Shown here: one piece after another, positions 42,925 to 50,723 of the stretch
Layout: the number at the start of each line of letters is the position of its first letter
Position numbering within the stretch: position 1 is the stretch's first letter
Assembly (NCBI GenBank): GCA_037189985.1
Contig: JBBCJX010000004.1
Coordinates: 1-64,000 of the forward strand
DNA: 64,000 nucleotides
Source: UBA2031 sp037189985
Lineage (GTDB): Bacteria > Pseudomonadota > Gammaproteobacteria > Pseudomonadales > Moraxellaceae
Reading direction: 5' to 3'
Translations under genes and position numbers: made by a program
Notes under the pieces: model-generated
Told to the model about the DNA's origin: nothing
The model's input: the letters and a program-made list of their open reading frames with translations, nothing else
Databases searched by the model: none

Positions 42925-43566
42925 ATGCATATCACACTGAGCTTCACCAGCATCCTTTCCCTCTTTGCCGCCATGTTGATACTGGCGGCACTGCCAAGTA
43001 TCAGCGTACTGGCCGTCACGACTCGCTCTGCAGCATTTGGTCTGGCGCAAGGGGCCACTACGGCAGCAGGTGTGGTGGCCGGCGACATCATCTTCATCAT
43101 CATTGCGATTACCGGCTTGTCGGTTGTAGCCGATACCATGGGCAACATGTTTTTGCTGGTGAAGTATCTCGGGGCCGCTTATCTGGTATGGCTAGGCATA
43201 CGTCTTCTGAGGTCTTGTCCATCAGATGCGGCTGACACACCGCAAAAAAATGGCTCCCATGCGAACAGCTTCATGACCGGTTTTTTGATCACGATGGGTG
43301 ATCAGAAAGCCATTTTCTTCTATCTGGGTTTCTTTCCGGCATTCATGGATCTTGCCGCACTGACACTCGCCGACATCACCATCATCCTTTTAGTTGCAGC
43401 TCTTGCAGTGGGCGGCAGCAAACTTGTCTATGCTGCCCTGGCAGCGCAAGCAGGCTTGGTCATCACAAAACACACACATCGCCTTCTCAACCTTGCCGCA
43501 GGCTGCACCATAATATCTGTCGGCATTTTCATCATGGCAAAAGAAGTACTCCCCACCTTTTCATGA
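42925..43566 (+). CDS. LysE/RhtB family exporter
   Basis: Inner-membrane amino acid exporter family, 213 residues with six predicted helices. The family block LAQGATTAAGVVAGDIIFIIIAI lies near 45 (core GLAQGATTAAGVVAGD), then KYLGAAYLVWLGIRLL near 90 and GFLITMGDQKAIFFYLGFFPAF near 125, where most relatives have N-P-K; here the triplet reads D-Q-K. The ATG at 42925 is preferred; a GTG seven codons upstream is possible. Substrate unknown. The gene is visibly more AT-rich than the flanking housekeeping genes. Confidence 0.86.
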   Translation: MHITLSFTSILSLFAAMLILAALPSISVLAVTTRSAAFGLAQGATTAAGVVAGDIIFIIIAITGLSVVADTMGNMFLLVKYLGAAYLVWLGIRLLRSCPSDAADTPQKNGSHANSFMTGFLITMGDQKAIFFYLGFFPAFMDLAALTLADITIILLVAALAVGGSKLVYAALAAQAGLVITKHTHRLLNLAAGCTIISVGIFIMAKEVLPTFS

Positions 43567-43578
43567 CAAGGATTAACC

Positions 43579-44022
43579 ATGACCTCAAATGACCCGTCAG
43601 GAGGTAAATCAGATTACAGATCCCGAGTAGATGCCTGGCTGGGTGCCGTCTTGCTGGCTACGGCAGGAGCAAGCATGTATGCCTGTATCACCCTGCTGCC
43701 CTTGAACTCCCTGGCCACGTGGTTAACGGCGTTATCCACTTTCTTGCTGGGAGCCATACTGCCGCTATGGTTATTGCTGGATACGCACTATCTTCTGGAT
43801 ACGAACACACTGCTTATAAGAAGCGGGCCTTTTCGCTGGGCAATACCTGTCGCAGACATCAAGAGCATCAGACCAACCAACAATCCGCTTTCAAGCCCAG
43901 CTCTTTCGCTCGACAGGCTTCGTATTGATTACGGAAAAGGAAAGACCATCATGATTTCACCACGCGACAAAGCAGCGTTTCTGGAGGAGCTTTCCGAAAA
44001 GCATGACAGGAACAGGCAATAA
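43579..44022 (+). CDS. Membrane-anchored bacterial PH domain protein
   Basis: Protein of 147 residues with two N-terminal helices (about 20-42 and 46-68) and a C-terminal domain: HYLLDTNTLLIRSGPFRWAIPVADIKSIRP (core LLIRSGPFRWAIPVADI) followed by RIDYGKGKTIMISPRDKAAFLEEL. The ISPRDKxxFxxxL ending is characteristic of bPH_4-type bacterial pleckstrin-homology-like domains. It begins 12 bp after the LysE gene and is probably co-transcribed. Function unknown. Confidence 0.78.
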   Translation: MTSNDPSGGKSDYRSRVDAWLGAVLLATAGASMYACITLLPLNSLATWLTALSTFLLGAILPLWLLLDTHYLLDTNTLLIRSGPFRWAIPVADIKSIRPTNNPLSSPALSLDRLRIDYGKGKTIMISPRDKAAFLEELSEKHDRNRQ

Positions 44023-44041
44023 CGCCTGAGCTGCCTTCGCC

Positions 44042-44548
44042 CTAAAGTACTCTTGCCCGACCACTCTTTATCGACACTATCTCGACCACCCTGTCACCCG
44101 AAGGACGGGGCCAGCGTATTTCGTCACCCTGAGAGGCCCCTTCCAGCGCCCTGGCCAGAGGTGACACCCAGCTCAGATAGCCCTGCTCCGGGTCTGCCTC
44201 GTCCTCACCCACGATCTGGTAGCAATACATCTGCCCCTCTTCGTCCATGAACTCCACCACCACGCCAAACCCCGCTTTTGCCGGACTGGCCGCAGCTTCC
44301 GGCACAGGGATGGCTACAGCCAGGCGAGCCTGCAACCAGCGGATGTCACGGGCAAGACGCGCACGCTCCTGACGACCACCCATGGCATCACCGTCTACCG
44401 CATCACGCTGCAGGACCGTCTCATGCAGCCTCCTCTGCAACAAGGCAAGGCCGCGAGGAGTGACGTAATTGGGGTGCACGCTGAGAGGAAGCTCCGGCAG
44501 ATCATCCTGGGTCCCTTCATCACTCTCCCGGACAAATGCACGGCTCAT
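44042..44548 (-). CDS. GreA/GreB family transcription elongation factor
   Basis: Protein of 168 residues starting MSRAFVRESDE, the GreB-like N-terminus, with YVTPRGLALLQRRLHE next and a helical coiled coil. The C-terminal FKBP-like domain has VVVEFMDEEGQMYCYQIVGEDEAD and SPLARALEGASQGDEI. The acidic tip residues between the two coiled-coil helices (about 50-62) read RDAVDGDAMGG, containing two Asp. It likely rescues backtracked RNA polymerase or is a Gre-like paralogue. It is convergent with the PH-domain gene, 19 bp apart. Confidence 0.85.
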   Translation of the reverse strand: MSRAFVRESDEGTQDDLPELPLSVHPNYVTPRGLALLQRRLHETVLQRDAVDGDAMGGRQERARLARDIRWLQARLAVAIPVPEAAASPAKAGFGVVVEFMDEEGQMYCYQIVGEDEADPEQGYLSWVSPLARALEGASQGDEIRWPRPSGDRVVEIVSIKSGRARVL

Positions 44549-44662
44549 GAATCACTCCCGCAGGCCATTGGAAAACAAGCATAGCTGCCGCCCGATCAGC
44601 GACCAATCCTGCCGACTGACTACGCTATCATTGGTGCATCCAGGCTCCCATGGTGGCCCATC

Positions 44663-45064
44663 ATGCCGCTCATCCACGTGAAGTCCCTGCCCTTGCAAGG
44701 CTCCTTCAATGCCCGATCGACACTGGAAATCCTCGCACGCGACATTGCCCACGATACAGGCATCGCACTCGAGCACATCACCACGACCTGGGACTACCTG
44801 CTTCCCAGCCATTATGTCGTCGGCGGCAAGGCCGCCGAGCTACAGCCCCGGGACTCGCATCCCCTGCTGGTGGAAATACTGGCGCCTTCTACAACATCGG
44901 CACGCAAGACAAAGCTGCTTCTGGAGTCTGTCGCTGCCAGCCTGGCACGCCATACCGGCATTCCGGAAACCAACATCTTCATCAACCTCCACGAAGCACA
45001 CTCGGGCAAGGTATTCGATGGCGGTGCCGTAGTGCGCTGGGACTCACCGGGAAAACGGAGCTAA
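44663..45064 (+). CDS. Tautomerase superfamily-like protein
   Basis: Protein of 133 residues. It starts MPLIHVKSLP, so Pro would become N-terminal after Met removal, as in 4-oxalocrotonate tautomerase and MIF relatives. Two similar halves are suggested: residues 1-60 and 66-133, the second with EILAPSTTSARKTKLLLESVAASLARHTGIP (core TSARKTKLLLESVA) and NIFINLHEAHSGKVFDGG. Double-length trimeric tautomerases have this size. The reaction is unknown. The small zinc-ribbon gene follows three bases after its stop. Confidence 0.7.
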   Translation: MPLIHVKSLPLQGSFNARSTLEILARDIAHDTGIALEHITTTWDYLLPSHYVVGGKAAELQPRDSHPLLVEILAPSTTSARKTKLLLESVAASLARHTGIPETNIFINLHEAHSGKVFDGGAVVRWDSPGKRS

Positions 45065-45066
45065 GC

Positions 45067-45240
45067 ATGGGTGAAATCCTGCCCTTCAAGAAGCCAGCAG
45101 CGCCCCCAAAAGGGCTCTGCCAGCATGGCTTCCACAAATGGAAAATATGGCAAGACAAGCAGTTTGACGTGAAGCAGGGCAGACTCGTCACCGTTTACAA
45201 ATGCGAACGCTGCGACAAGCAGAAAGTGAAGGTGCTGTAG
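45067..45240 (+). CDS. Small zinc-ribbon-like conserved protein
   Basis: Protein of 57 residues: MGEILPFKKPAAPPKG, then CQHGFHKWKIWQDKQFDV and YKCERCDKQKVKVL. One Cys/His pair (CQHGFH) and a CxxC pair could bind a zinc ion. Similar mini-proteins starting with ILPFKKP are found in pseudomonads. It is too short to appear as a separate long reading frame but is in frame with a longer open stretch. It sits directly behind the tautomerase-like gene, suggesting co-expression. Function unknown. Confidence 0.75.
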   Translation: MGEILPFKKPAAPPKGLCQHGFHKWKIWQDKQFDVKQGRLVTVYKCERCDKQKVKVL

Positions 45241-45277
45241 GCAGGACTCATACCCACATCCGCATGACATCAAAAAA

Positions 45278-45312
45278 ACAAGAACGGGCACCATCAAGGT
45301 GCCCGTTCTTGT
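45278..45312. terminator. Bidirectional terminator
   Basis: Perfect 15-bp arms ACAAGAACGGGCACC with a 5-nt loop, preceded by an A7 tract. It separates the zinc-ribbon gene from the convergent BVMO gene and serves both. Confidence 0.88.
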
Positions 45313-45330
45313 TTCCCGCGAAGTAAAAGC

Positions 45331-46875
45331 TCAGGCAGATGCTTTCTGTCGCTTGCCCGTCTTGATGGAGGAAAGTGCCGGCACGCTGGCCTTGCCGAAG
45401 ACATAGTTGTCAGCATGCACCTTGCGTGTCTCCAGCCAGAATTTCCAGGTGGAATGGGGCCAGAGAGCAAAGTTGCCACCATCGGCATTGCGGTACCAAC
45501 TGGTACAGCCGGATGTCCATACAGTGTCCTTGAAGCCTTGCTGGAGACGGAGATTGAATTCGTCCTGCACATCCTGGCGGACTTCCATGCTGTCGGCTTC
45601 ATTGGCCTTGAGCAACTTGAGGCACTCCAGTATGTAATGCACCTGTGCCTCTATCATGAAGATGATGGAGTTGTGGCCAAGGCCGGTATTGGGTCCCACC
45701 AACTGGAAGAAGTTGGGATAACCCGCCACCTGAGAGCCGTAATAGCCTTGTGATGTTTCTTTCCAGTCATCCAGCAGGTTGTGCCCTGCCCGCCCGGTCA
45801 GTGGAAAACCACGCAGGTAGATGCGGGGATCCACCACAAAACCGGTGCCCATGATGATGCAGTCCACCGGACGCTCGATGCCATCGCGCGTCACGATGCT
45901 GTTTTCACGAATCTCCTTGATGCCCTCGGTAACCAGTTCCACATTGTCGCGGTTGAAGGCCGGGTAATACTTGTTGGAAATCAGGATGCGCTTGCAGCCA
46001 ATGGTGTAGTCCGGCGTAAGCTTGCGTGCCGTTTCCTTGTCCTTGACCTGGTAACGGATGAAGAGCTTGGCGAGTGCCTGCAACTGCCGGGCGATACCGG
46101 CATTGAGAATAGGCAAGAGTCGCGACTCATTGCTCCAGTACAGACGCGCGCGATGCAGGCGGCGCAGGACCGGAAAGCGCGCGAACAATGCTTTCTCGAG
46201 ACCGAGGTAACCGCGCTCGTCACGCGGAATGACCCAGGCTGGCGTACGCTGGAAAACGTAGAGCTGCTTCACGTCGGGAGCGATTTCCGGCACATACTGG
46301 ATGGCACTGCCGCCCGTACCGATGGACACCACGCTCTTGCCGCGCAGATCGTAATCGTGATCCCACTGGGCCGAATGGAAAACCTTGCCCTTGAAGTTCT
46401 CCAGGCCGGGAACCTTGGGAATGGAAGGCACATGCAGCGGTCCCGTCGCCATCACGAAATGGCGGGCCACCACCGTGGATCCGCTTTCCGTCCTGATGGT
46501 CCAGCGTGCTGTGGCTTCATCAAAGCGGGCCTCGGTCACTACCTGATTGAAACGTACAAAAGGACGGATACCGTATTGCGCTGTGACATCCCGCATGTAT
46601 TGGTGGATTTCCGGTTGCGGGGCGTAACGCTTGCTCCAGTCATTCTTGGGTGCAAATGAAAAAGAATACATATGCGATTGCACGTCGCAGGCTGCGCCGG
46701 GATAACTGTTGAAATACCAGGTACCACCAATGTCGCTGCCCTTTTCCAGGATGAGGAAATTGTCGTTGCCTGCCTCGCGCAGCTTGATGGCCATGCACAG
46801 GCCACCAAAACCGGCCCCGAGGATGGCAATGTCGACTTCCTGTGTATCAGGTGAAATACGGGCTTGCGTGTTCAT
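45331..46875 (-). CDS. Flavin-containing monooxygenase, Baeyer-Villiger type (second copy)
   Basis: FAD/NADPH monooxygenase of 514 residues. FAD-binding ILGAGFGGL begins at 18; the fingerprint FxGxxxHxxxW is met by FKGKVFHSAQW at 161-171, and NADPH-binding IGTGGSAIQYVPEI follows. It shares the LTPDYTIGCKR and WTSGCTSWY regions with the BVMO at 17586 but differs widely elsewhere, so it is not a recent duplicate. AGAGG supports the start at 46875. It diverges from an AraC-type regulator gene 121 bp away. Candidate substrates are ketones; none can be named. Confidence 0.88.
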   Translation of the reverse strand: MNTQARISPDTQEVDIAILGAGFGGLCMAIKLREAGNDNFLILEKGSDIGGTWYFNSYPGAACDVQSHMYSFSFAPKNDWSKRYAPQPEIHQYMRDVTAQYGIRPFVRFNQVVTEARFDEATARWTIRTESGSTVVARHFVMATGPLHVPSIPKVPGLENFKGKVFHSAQWDHDYDLRGKSVVSIGTGGSAIQYVPEIAPDVKQLYVFQRTPAWVIPRDERGYLGLEKALFARFPVLRRLHRARLYWSNESRLLPILNAGIARQLQALAKLFIRYQVKDKETARKLTPDYTIGCKRILISNKYYPAFNRDNVELVTEGIKEIRENSIVTRDGIERPVDCIIMGTGFVVDPRIYLRGFPLTGRAGHNLLDDWKETSQGYYGSQVAGYPNFFQLVGPNTGLGHNSIIFMIEAQVHYILECLKLLKANEADSMEVRQDVQDEFNLRLQQGFKDTVWTSGCTSWYRNADGGNFALWPHSTWKFWLETRKVHADNYVFGKASVPALSSIKTGKRQKASA

Positions 46876-46996
46876 GCGGGGCCTCTTTCTTCTGGTTATG
46901 CCCGGCAACCGCCGGGTGCTTGACCTGTATCTAATCAGGCACGAGCCAGTATCGATATGCTAGGCTGACACCGTAATTGATATTTTCGGCCAACCC

Positions 46997-48013
46997 ATGT
47001 CCAGCCGCCCCATTCTCGGCCTTCTCTATACCTTGCGCGGTCTTCACGACCTGGGCGAAGACCCGCGTCCTGTGCTCGCCCGACATGGCTTGGACCCCGA
47101 CCGGCTGGACCCGGCTGCCAGGATCGACCGCTCTCTGGAATTGCAGATTTACGTGGAGATGGCCGAACAACTCCATGATCCGCTGGCCGGCCTGAAGACA
47201 GGAACCTACTTCGGCTTCACGGGCTATGGCCCCTTCACGATGCTGCTGATGAGCTGTGCCAATGCCTATGAAGCCTTCCAGACAGGTGTCCGCTACCAAC
47301 AACTGACCTTCCTTTTCAGCACCCTGCGCTTTGAGCCCGGGCGTGACCGCAGTGCACTCATACTCAGCCCGCTACGCCTGCCGGAGCGAGCTTACCGTTT
47401 CCGCGTGGACGGCGAGATATCAGGCACCTACAAGCTGATCCGGGACATGCAAACCACTCTGGGGCTGGACATTCATGCCGAGTCACTGGAAATCCCCTAC
47501 TCGCGGCCAGCCGAAGCCAGCGCCTATGAGGAGCATTTCCGTTGCCCGGTCATTTTCACGGGTGAAGGCCAGGAGGCACGCTGCTGGATTCGCAATGAGC
47601 ACTTGCACCTGCGCTTCCCCACGGCTGATGCCACCTCGCATGCCTTGTTCCGTACCCAGTGCGACGAGCAACTGGCCATCCAGTCCATGGCCACTCCCGA
47701 CGGACTGGGCGACAAGGTAGCGGCTCATCTAGACCTCTTCACCAGCAGCTTTCCTTCTGCACCAGAAGTTGCTGCAGCCTTCGATATCCCCGAGCGCAGC
47801 TTCCGCCGGCAACTCGGCAACGAAGGTCACTCCTTCCGGGCCCTGCTGGAGAGTGTGCGCTTCCGCAAGGCACAGTTGCTGCTGACAAACAGCCGGCAGC
47901 CAGTAGAGGCCATCGCCCAGCAGTTGGGATATGCCGAATCCGCCGCCTTCATCCATGCCTTCCGGCGCTGGTCGGGCTGCACACCCGCCGCCTTCCGCCA
48001 ATCCCGGAAATGA
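46997..48013 (+). CDS. AraC family transcriptional regulator (VirS/OruR type)
   Basis: Regulator of 338 residues. The N-terminal region (about 1-190) has the arabinose-binding-like fold of the OruR/VirS/ArgR group, including LYTLRGLHDLGEDPRPVLARHGLDPDRLDPAARI (part: HGLDPDRLDP). The C-terminal double helix-turn-helix is VAAAFDIPERSFRRQL and VEAIAQQLGYAESAAFIHAFRRWSGCTPAAFR. It probably controls the divergent BVMO. In Mycobacterium tuberculosis a VirS regulator of this type sits divergently beside the BVMO mymA. Confidence 0.9.
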   Translation: MSSRPILGLLYTLRGLHDLGEDPRPVLARHGLDPDRLDPAARIDRSLELQIYVEMAEQLHDPLAGLKTGTYFGFTGYGPFTMLLMSCANAYEAFQTGVRYQQLTFLFSTLRFEPGRDRSALILSPLRLPERAYRFRVDGEISGTYKLIRDMQTTLGLDIHAESLEIPYSRPAEASAYEEHFRCPVIFTGEGQEARCWIRNEHLHLRFPTADATSHALFRTQCDEQLAIQSMATPDGLGDKVAAHLDLFTSSFPSAPEVAAAFDIPERSFRRQLGNEGHSFRALLESVRFRKAQLLLTNSRQPVEAIAQQLGYAESAAFIHAFRRWSGCTPAAFRQSRK

Positions 48014-48230
48014 TGTGTGGCGGTGCACATCCGCCCCGGAAAAGAGCACGCATCCGTCACCAAACCATACTTCTGCAAGCCTTTCGCGCCAGTCAGGTGC
48101 ATCTGGTCACTGCGCCACGCACAAAATGGCGGCACCGATCTTGCTTGATGAAATGTCAAAGGACCTGCTTCACGGCACTCCGGGGCACAGGGAAGAACAA
48201 GCCCCTGACAGCACGGCACGACAAACCACC

Positions 48231-49451
48231 ATGACACAACTGATTCGCCCCCTGTTTCCCGGTTCTCCGGAAGGTTGTTTTCGCGAGGAAGGCACCATGA
48301 GCGTGGGTGTACTTGGCAATCTCGAGCTGAAGAGCATCTATCAAGCCATCATCAGCCCGGCACTGCTACGCAGCGTGGGCGTTGAGGCACAGCTTCTTGT
48401 AGAGCGGGATGGCATCAACGAAAACGCTGAATCCCTGATTCGCCGCATGAACGCCCAGGAAGTTGCGGCCCTTGACCGCCTTGCTCTCTCCGTACATGCC
48501 CGCAATGTGCCCGCCATGCCACAGGGCAATGAATGGATTTTCCTCCCCATTCATCCGCAAACGATCAGGCAACGGCTTTTTTCTCCTGAAGAGGCATTGC
48601 GAGAACTGGCTGCCCTGAATGTCAGCCCCTCGCGTATCGTGCTGGAGATTGCTGACAGCACCTCGCTCAGCGACAGTGACCTCCAGGAATTTGCAGGCAT
48701 TTACCGTGAGTGTGGCTTCCGTATCGCCATGGATGACTTTGGCTCGGGCGCCTCAAATTTTGATCGTGTACTGGACCTGCAACCCGATATCGTCAGGCTG
48801 GACTCGTCACTGGTTCAGAATGCCGAGGAATCGGCCCGGGCCGCCCGCCTGTTCCCGCACATGGTGTCACTGCTGCGCGAAGCCGGTGCACTGGCACTCG
48901 TCGATGGCATCAGCACTGAAACCCAGGCACGCATCGCGGTAGATGCCGATGCTGAATTGCTGCAGGGCAACTGGTTTGCCACTGCCGAATACCTGTTGCC
49001 CGGTGCAGAGGCCATCCAGAAAAAAGCCGCACTGCTGATGGGTGTTGGCAAAACCATGCCCGACCGGGTGGAACTGCGCATGCGCAGCCGCTTCATGGCG
49101 GTATGGAACGCCTGCCGTGACGGCAAAAGTCTTGAAGAGATTGTCCGGGACATCCCGGACCCGGAAGTTACCCGTGTCTACGCCATTGACATGCAGGGCT
49201 ACCAGATCGGGGATACTGCACTAACGGCCCATGCCCTGAACGGCCGTGACCATCCGCTTTCCGATGCCCGTGGCGCTTGCTGGGCACGGCGCCAGTATTT
49301 CCGAAACGCCGTGGAACAGCCCGGTCGTGTGCAGATCAGCCGCCCTTACCTTTCACTGACAGAGCATCGGCTCTGCGTGACCTTCTCCTGCGTGGTGATG
49401 CGTCCCGGACAAGGGCAGGTTGTCTTGTGCATGGATGCACTGACGGCCTGA
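48231..49451 (+). CDS. Degenerate EAL-domain protein with C-terminal Cache-like domain
   Basis: Protein of 406 residues. An EAL domain spans about 30-265: ELKSIYQAI, EAQ at 52-54 in place of EAL, LPIHP (usual metal-binding Asn replaced by Pro), VLEIADS, the intact DDFGSG at 168-173, VRLDSS (usual Lys replaced by Arg), and VDGIST in place of EGVET, then LLQGNWFA. These changes suggest lost phosphodiesterase activity. Residues about 280-406 look like a Cache/PDC sensor-type domain (YAIDMQGYQI, ARRQYFRNA, VQISRPYLS). The start is uncertain: 48297 has the best Shine-Dalgarno sequence, but similarity seems to begin near 48231. Confidence 0.78.
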   Translation: MTQLIRPLFPGSPEGCFREEGTMSVGVLGNLELKSIYQAIISPALLRSVGVEAQLLVERDGINENAESLIRRMNAQEVAALDRLALSVHARNVPAMPQGNEWIFLPIHPQTIRQRLFSPEEALRELAALNVSPSRIVLEIADSTSLSDSDLQEFAGIYRECGFRIAMDDFGSGASNFDRVLDLQPDIVRLDSSLVQNAEESARAARLFPHMVSLLREAGALALVDGISTETQARIAVDADAELLQGNWFATAEYLLPGAEAIQKKAALLMGVGKTMPDRVELRMRSRFMAVWNACRDGKSLEEIVRDIPDPEVTRVYAIDMQGYQIGDTALTAHALNGRDHPLSDARGACWARRQYFRNAVEQPGRVQISRPYLSLTEHRLCVTFSCVVMRPGQGQVVLCMDALTA

Positions 49452-49484
49452 GCAACAGTGACGGTCATTCCGTTGCTCACTCAA

Positions 49485-49519
49485 ATGAAAAAGCCCCGGC
49501 ACAGCCGGGGCTTTTTCAT
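49485..49519. terminator. Symmetric bidirectional terminator
   Basis: Arms ATGAAAAAGCCCCGGC (16 bp) with a 3-nt loop lie between the convergent EAL gene and exbD. Confidence 0.88.
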
Positions 49520-49529
49520 GGAGACTCCC

Positions 49530-49964
49530 TCAGAGTGCCGGCACAGCAGCATCCTTTCCCGGCTGGGTGACAAAGCCGATCTTGCTGAGCCCGGCACTGG
49601 CAGCCTCGGCCATCACCTCTGCCAGCAGTTCATAGCGCGTGCTCTTGTCAGCATGCAGGTGCAGCTCGCTGTCCGGTGCCTTCAAGCCCTGTTCATTGAG
49701 CTTCGCAAAAATCTCTTCCTTGCTGAGAGGCTGAGAATTCCAGAAGAGCTGTCCCTCACCATTAATACTGAGATCGACCTTCTCGGCCGGCTTGACGGGT
49801 GCCGAAGACGCTGTCGGCAAATCCACTTTCACGGCATGTGACAGCAGTGGCGCGGTCACCATGAAGATGACCAGCAACACCAGCATCACATCGATCAGCG
49901 GAATCATGTTGATTTCCGCCATGGGGGCGCCACCGCCCTGCTGATTGAAACCGCCAAAGGCCAT
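49530..49964 (-). CDS. exbD: Biopolymer transporter ExbD
   Basis: ExbD/TolR family protein of 144 residues. It has a cytoplasmic N-terminus, one membrane helix MIPLIDVMLVLLVIFMVTAPL at about 21-41 with the essential Asp (PLIDVMLV), and a periplasmic domain ending LSKIGFVTQP. With ExbB it forms the proton-driven motor for TonB. It follows exbB by two bases. The last gene of the tonB-exbB-exbD operon. Confidence 0.95.
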   Translation of the reverse strand: MAFGGFNQQGGGAPMAEINMIPLIDVMLVLLVIFMVTAPLLSHAVKVDLPTASSAPVKPAEKVDLSINGEGQLFWNSQPLSKEEIFAKLNEQGLKAPDSELHLHADKSTRYELLAEVMAEAASAGLSKIGFVTQPGKDAAVPAL

Positions 49965-49966
49965 GA

Positions 49967-50719
49967 TCAGTTCCCTGCCACTTCGTTGCTGCGCTCGGAA
50001 GTGCGCAGCGTGGAGATATTGCCGTTCTTGCCACTATTCATTGCTTGCTGGCCAGTGGTCAAGAAAGCAAAGAGATCATGGGCAAAGGCATCCAGACGAC
50101 CAAGCAGGACCCGGTTGCTGCGCACAAAAGCGTTGTAGCCAAGCACGGCGGGAATGGCAACGGCCAGGCCAAGGCCGGTCATGATCAGCGCCTCGCCGAC
50201 CGGGCCGGAAATCTGCTCCAGCGAACCCGCGCCTCCAGCACCGATGGCAACCAGTGCGTGATACACGCCCCAGACCGTACCGAAGAGGCCCACAAAAGGA
50301 GCTGTTGCACCGACGGAAGCCAGCATGGTCAGGCCGTTTTCCAGACGCGTCGTTTCTTCGTCAATCACGCGACGCATGGTGCGCGTAAGGAAATCGGACA
50401 GGCCACCGGCTTCATCCAGCTTGGCAACTCCCACTTTGGCATGGTGTGCACGGGCAAAAAGAGCATGGCTGGTGAGGTGTGAAAACGGATTGTCCACGCC
50501 GTGTGTGCTGATCTCGTGCTGCACTGCTTCCAGCGATGAAGCGTTCCAGAAAAAATCCGTGAAGGCCTGGCTGCGCTTCTTGGTCAGCATCTGGGTAATG
50601 GCCTTGGTAATGATGTAGTACCAGGACACGACCGACATCACGATGAGGATGACGAAAAGGCTCTTGCCGATGAAATCGGACTGCGAGATGAAGTGCGCAA
50701 TGCCAGCGGTCTCGTTCAT
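49967..50719 (-). CDS. exbB: Biopolymer transporter ExbB
   Basis: MotA/TolQ/ExbB proton channel family, 250 residues, with three membrane helices: the first at about 18-38 (SLFVILIVMSVVSWYYIITKA, written as SLFVILIVMS then VVSWYY), the others in LASVGATAPFVGLFGTVWGVYH and GLGLAVAIPAVLGYNAFVR. The family signature GLFGTVWGVYHALVAIG is present. It forms the pentameric ring of the TonB motor with ExbD. It lies 4 bp after tonB. Confidence 0.95.
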   Translation of the reverse strand: MNETAGIAHFISQSDFIGKSLFVILIVMSVVSWYYIITKAITQMLTKKRSQAFTDFFWNASSLEAVQHEISTHGVDNPFSHLTSHALFARAHHAKVGVAKLDEAGGLSDFLTRTMRRVIDEETTRLENGLTMLASVGATAPFVGLFGTVWGVYHALVAIGAGGAGSLEQISGPVGEALIMTGLGLAVAIPAVLGYNAFVRSNRVLLGRLDAFAHDLFAFLTTGQQAMNSGKNGNISTLRTSERSNEVAGN

Positions 50720-50723
50720 GGTT

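Noticed and set aside
47931..48230. 100-codon N-terminal extension of the EAL protein
   Set aside because: It overlaps the end of the AraC gene, is rich in Pro/Ser/His, and shows no domain.
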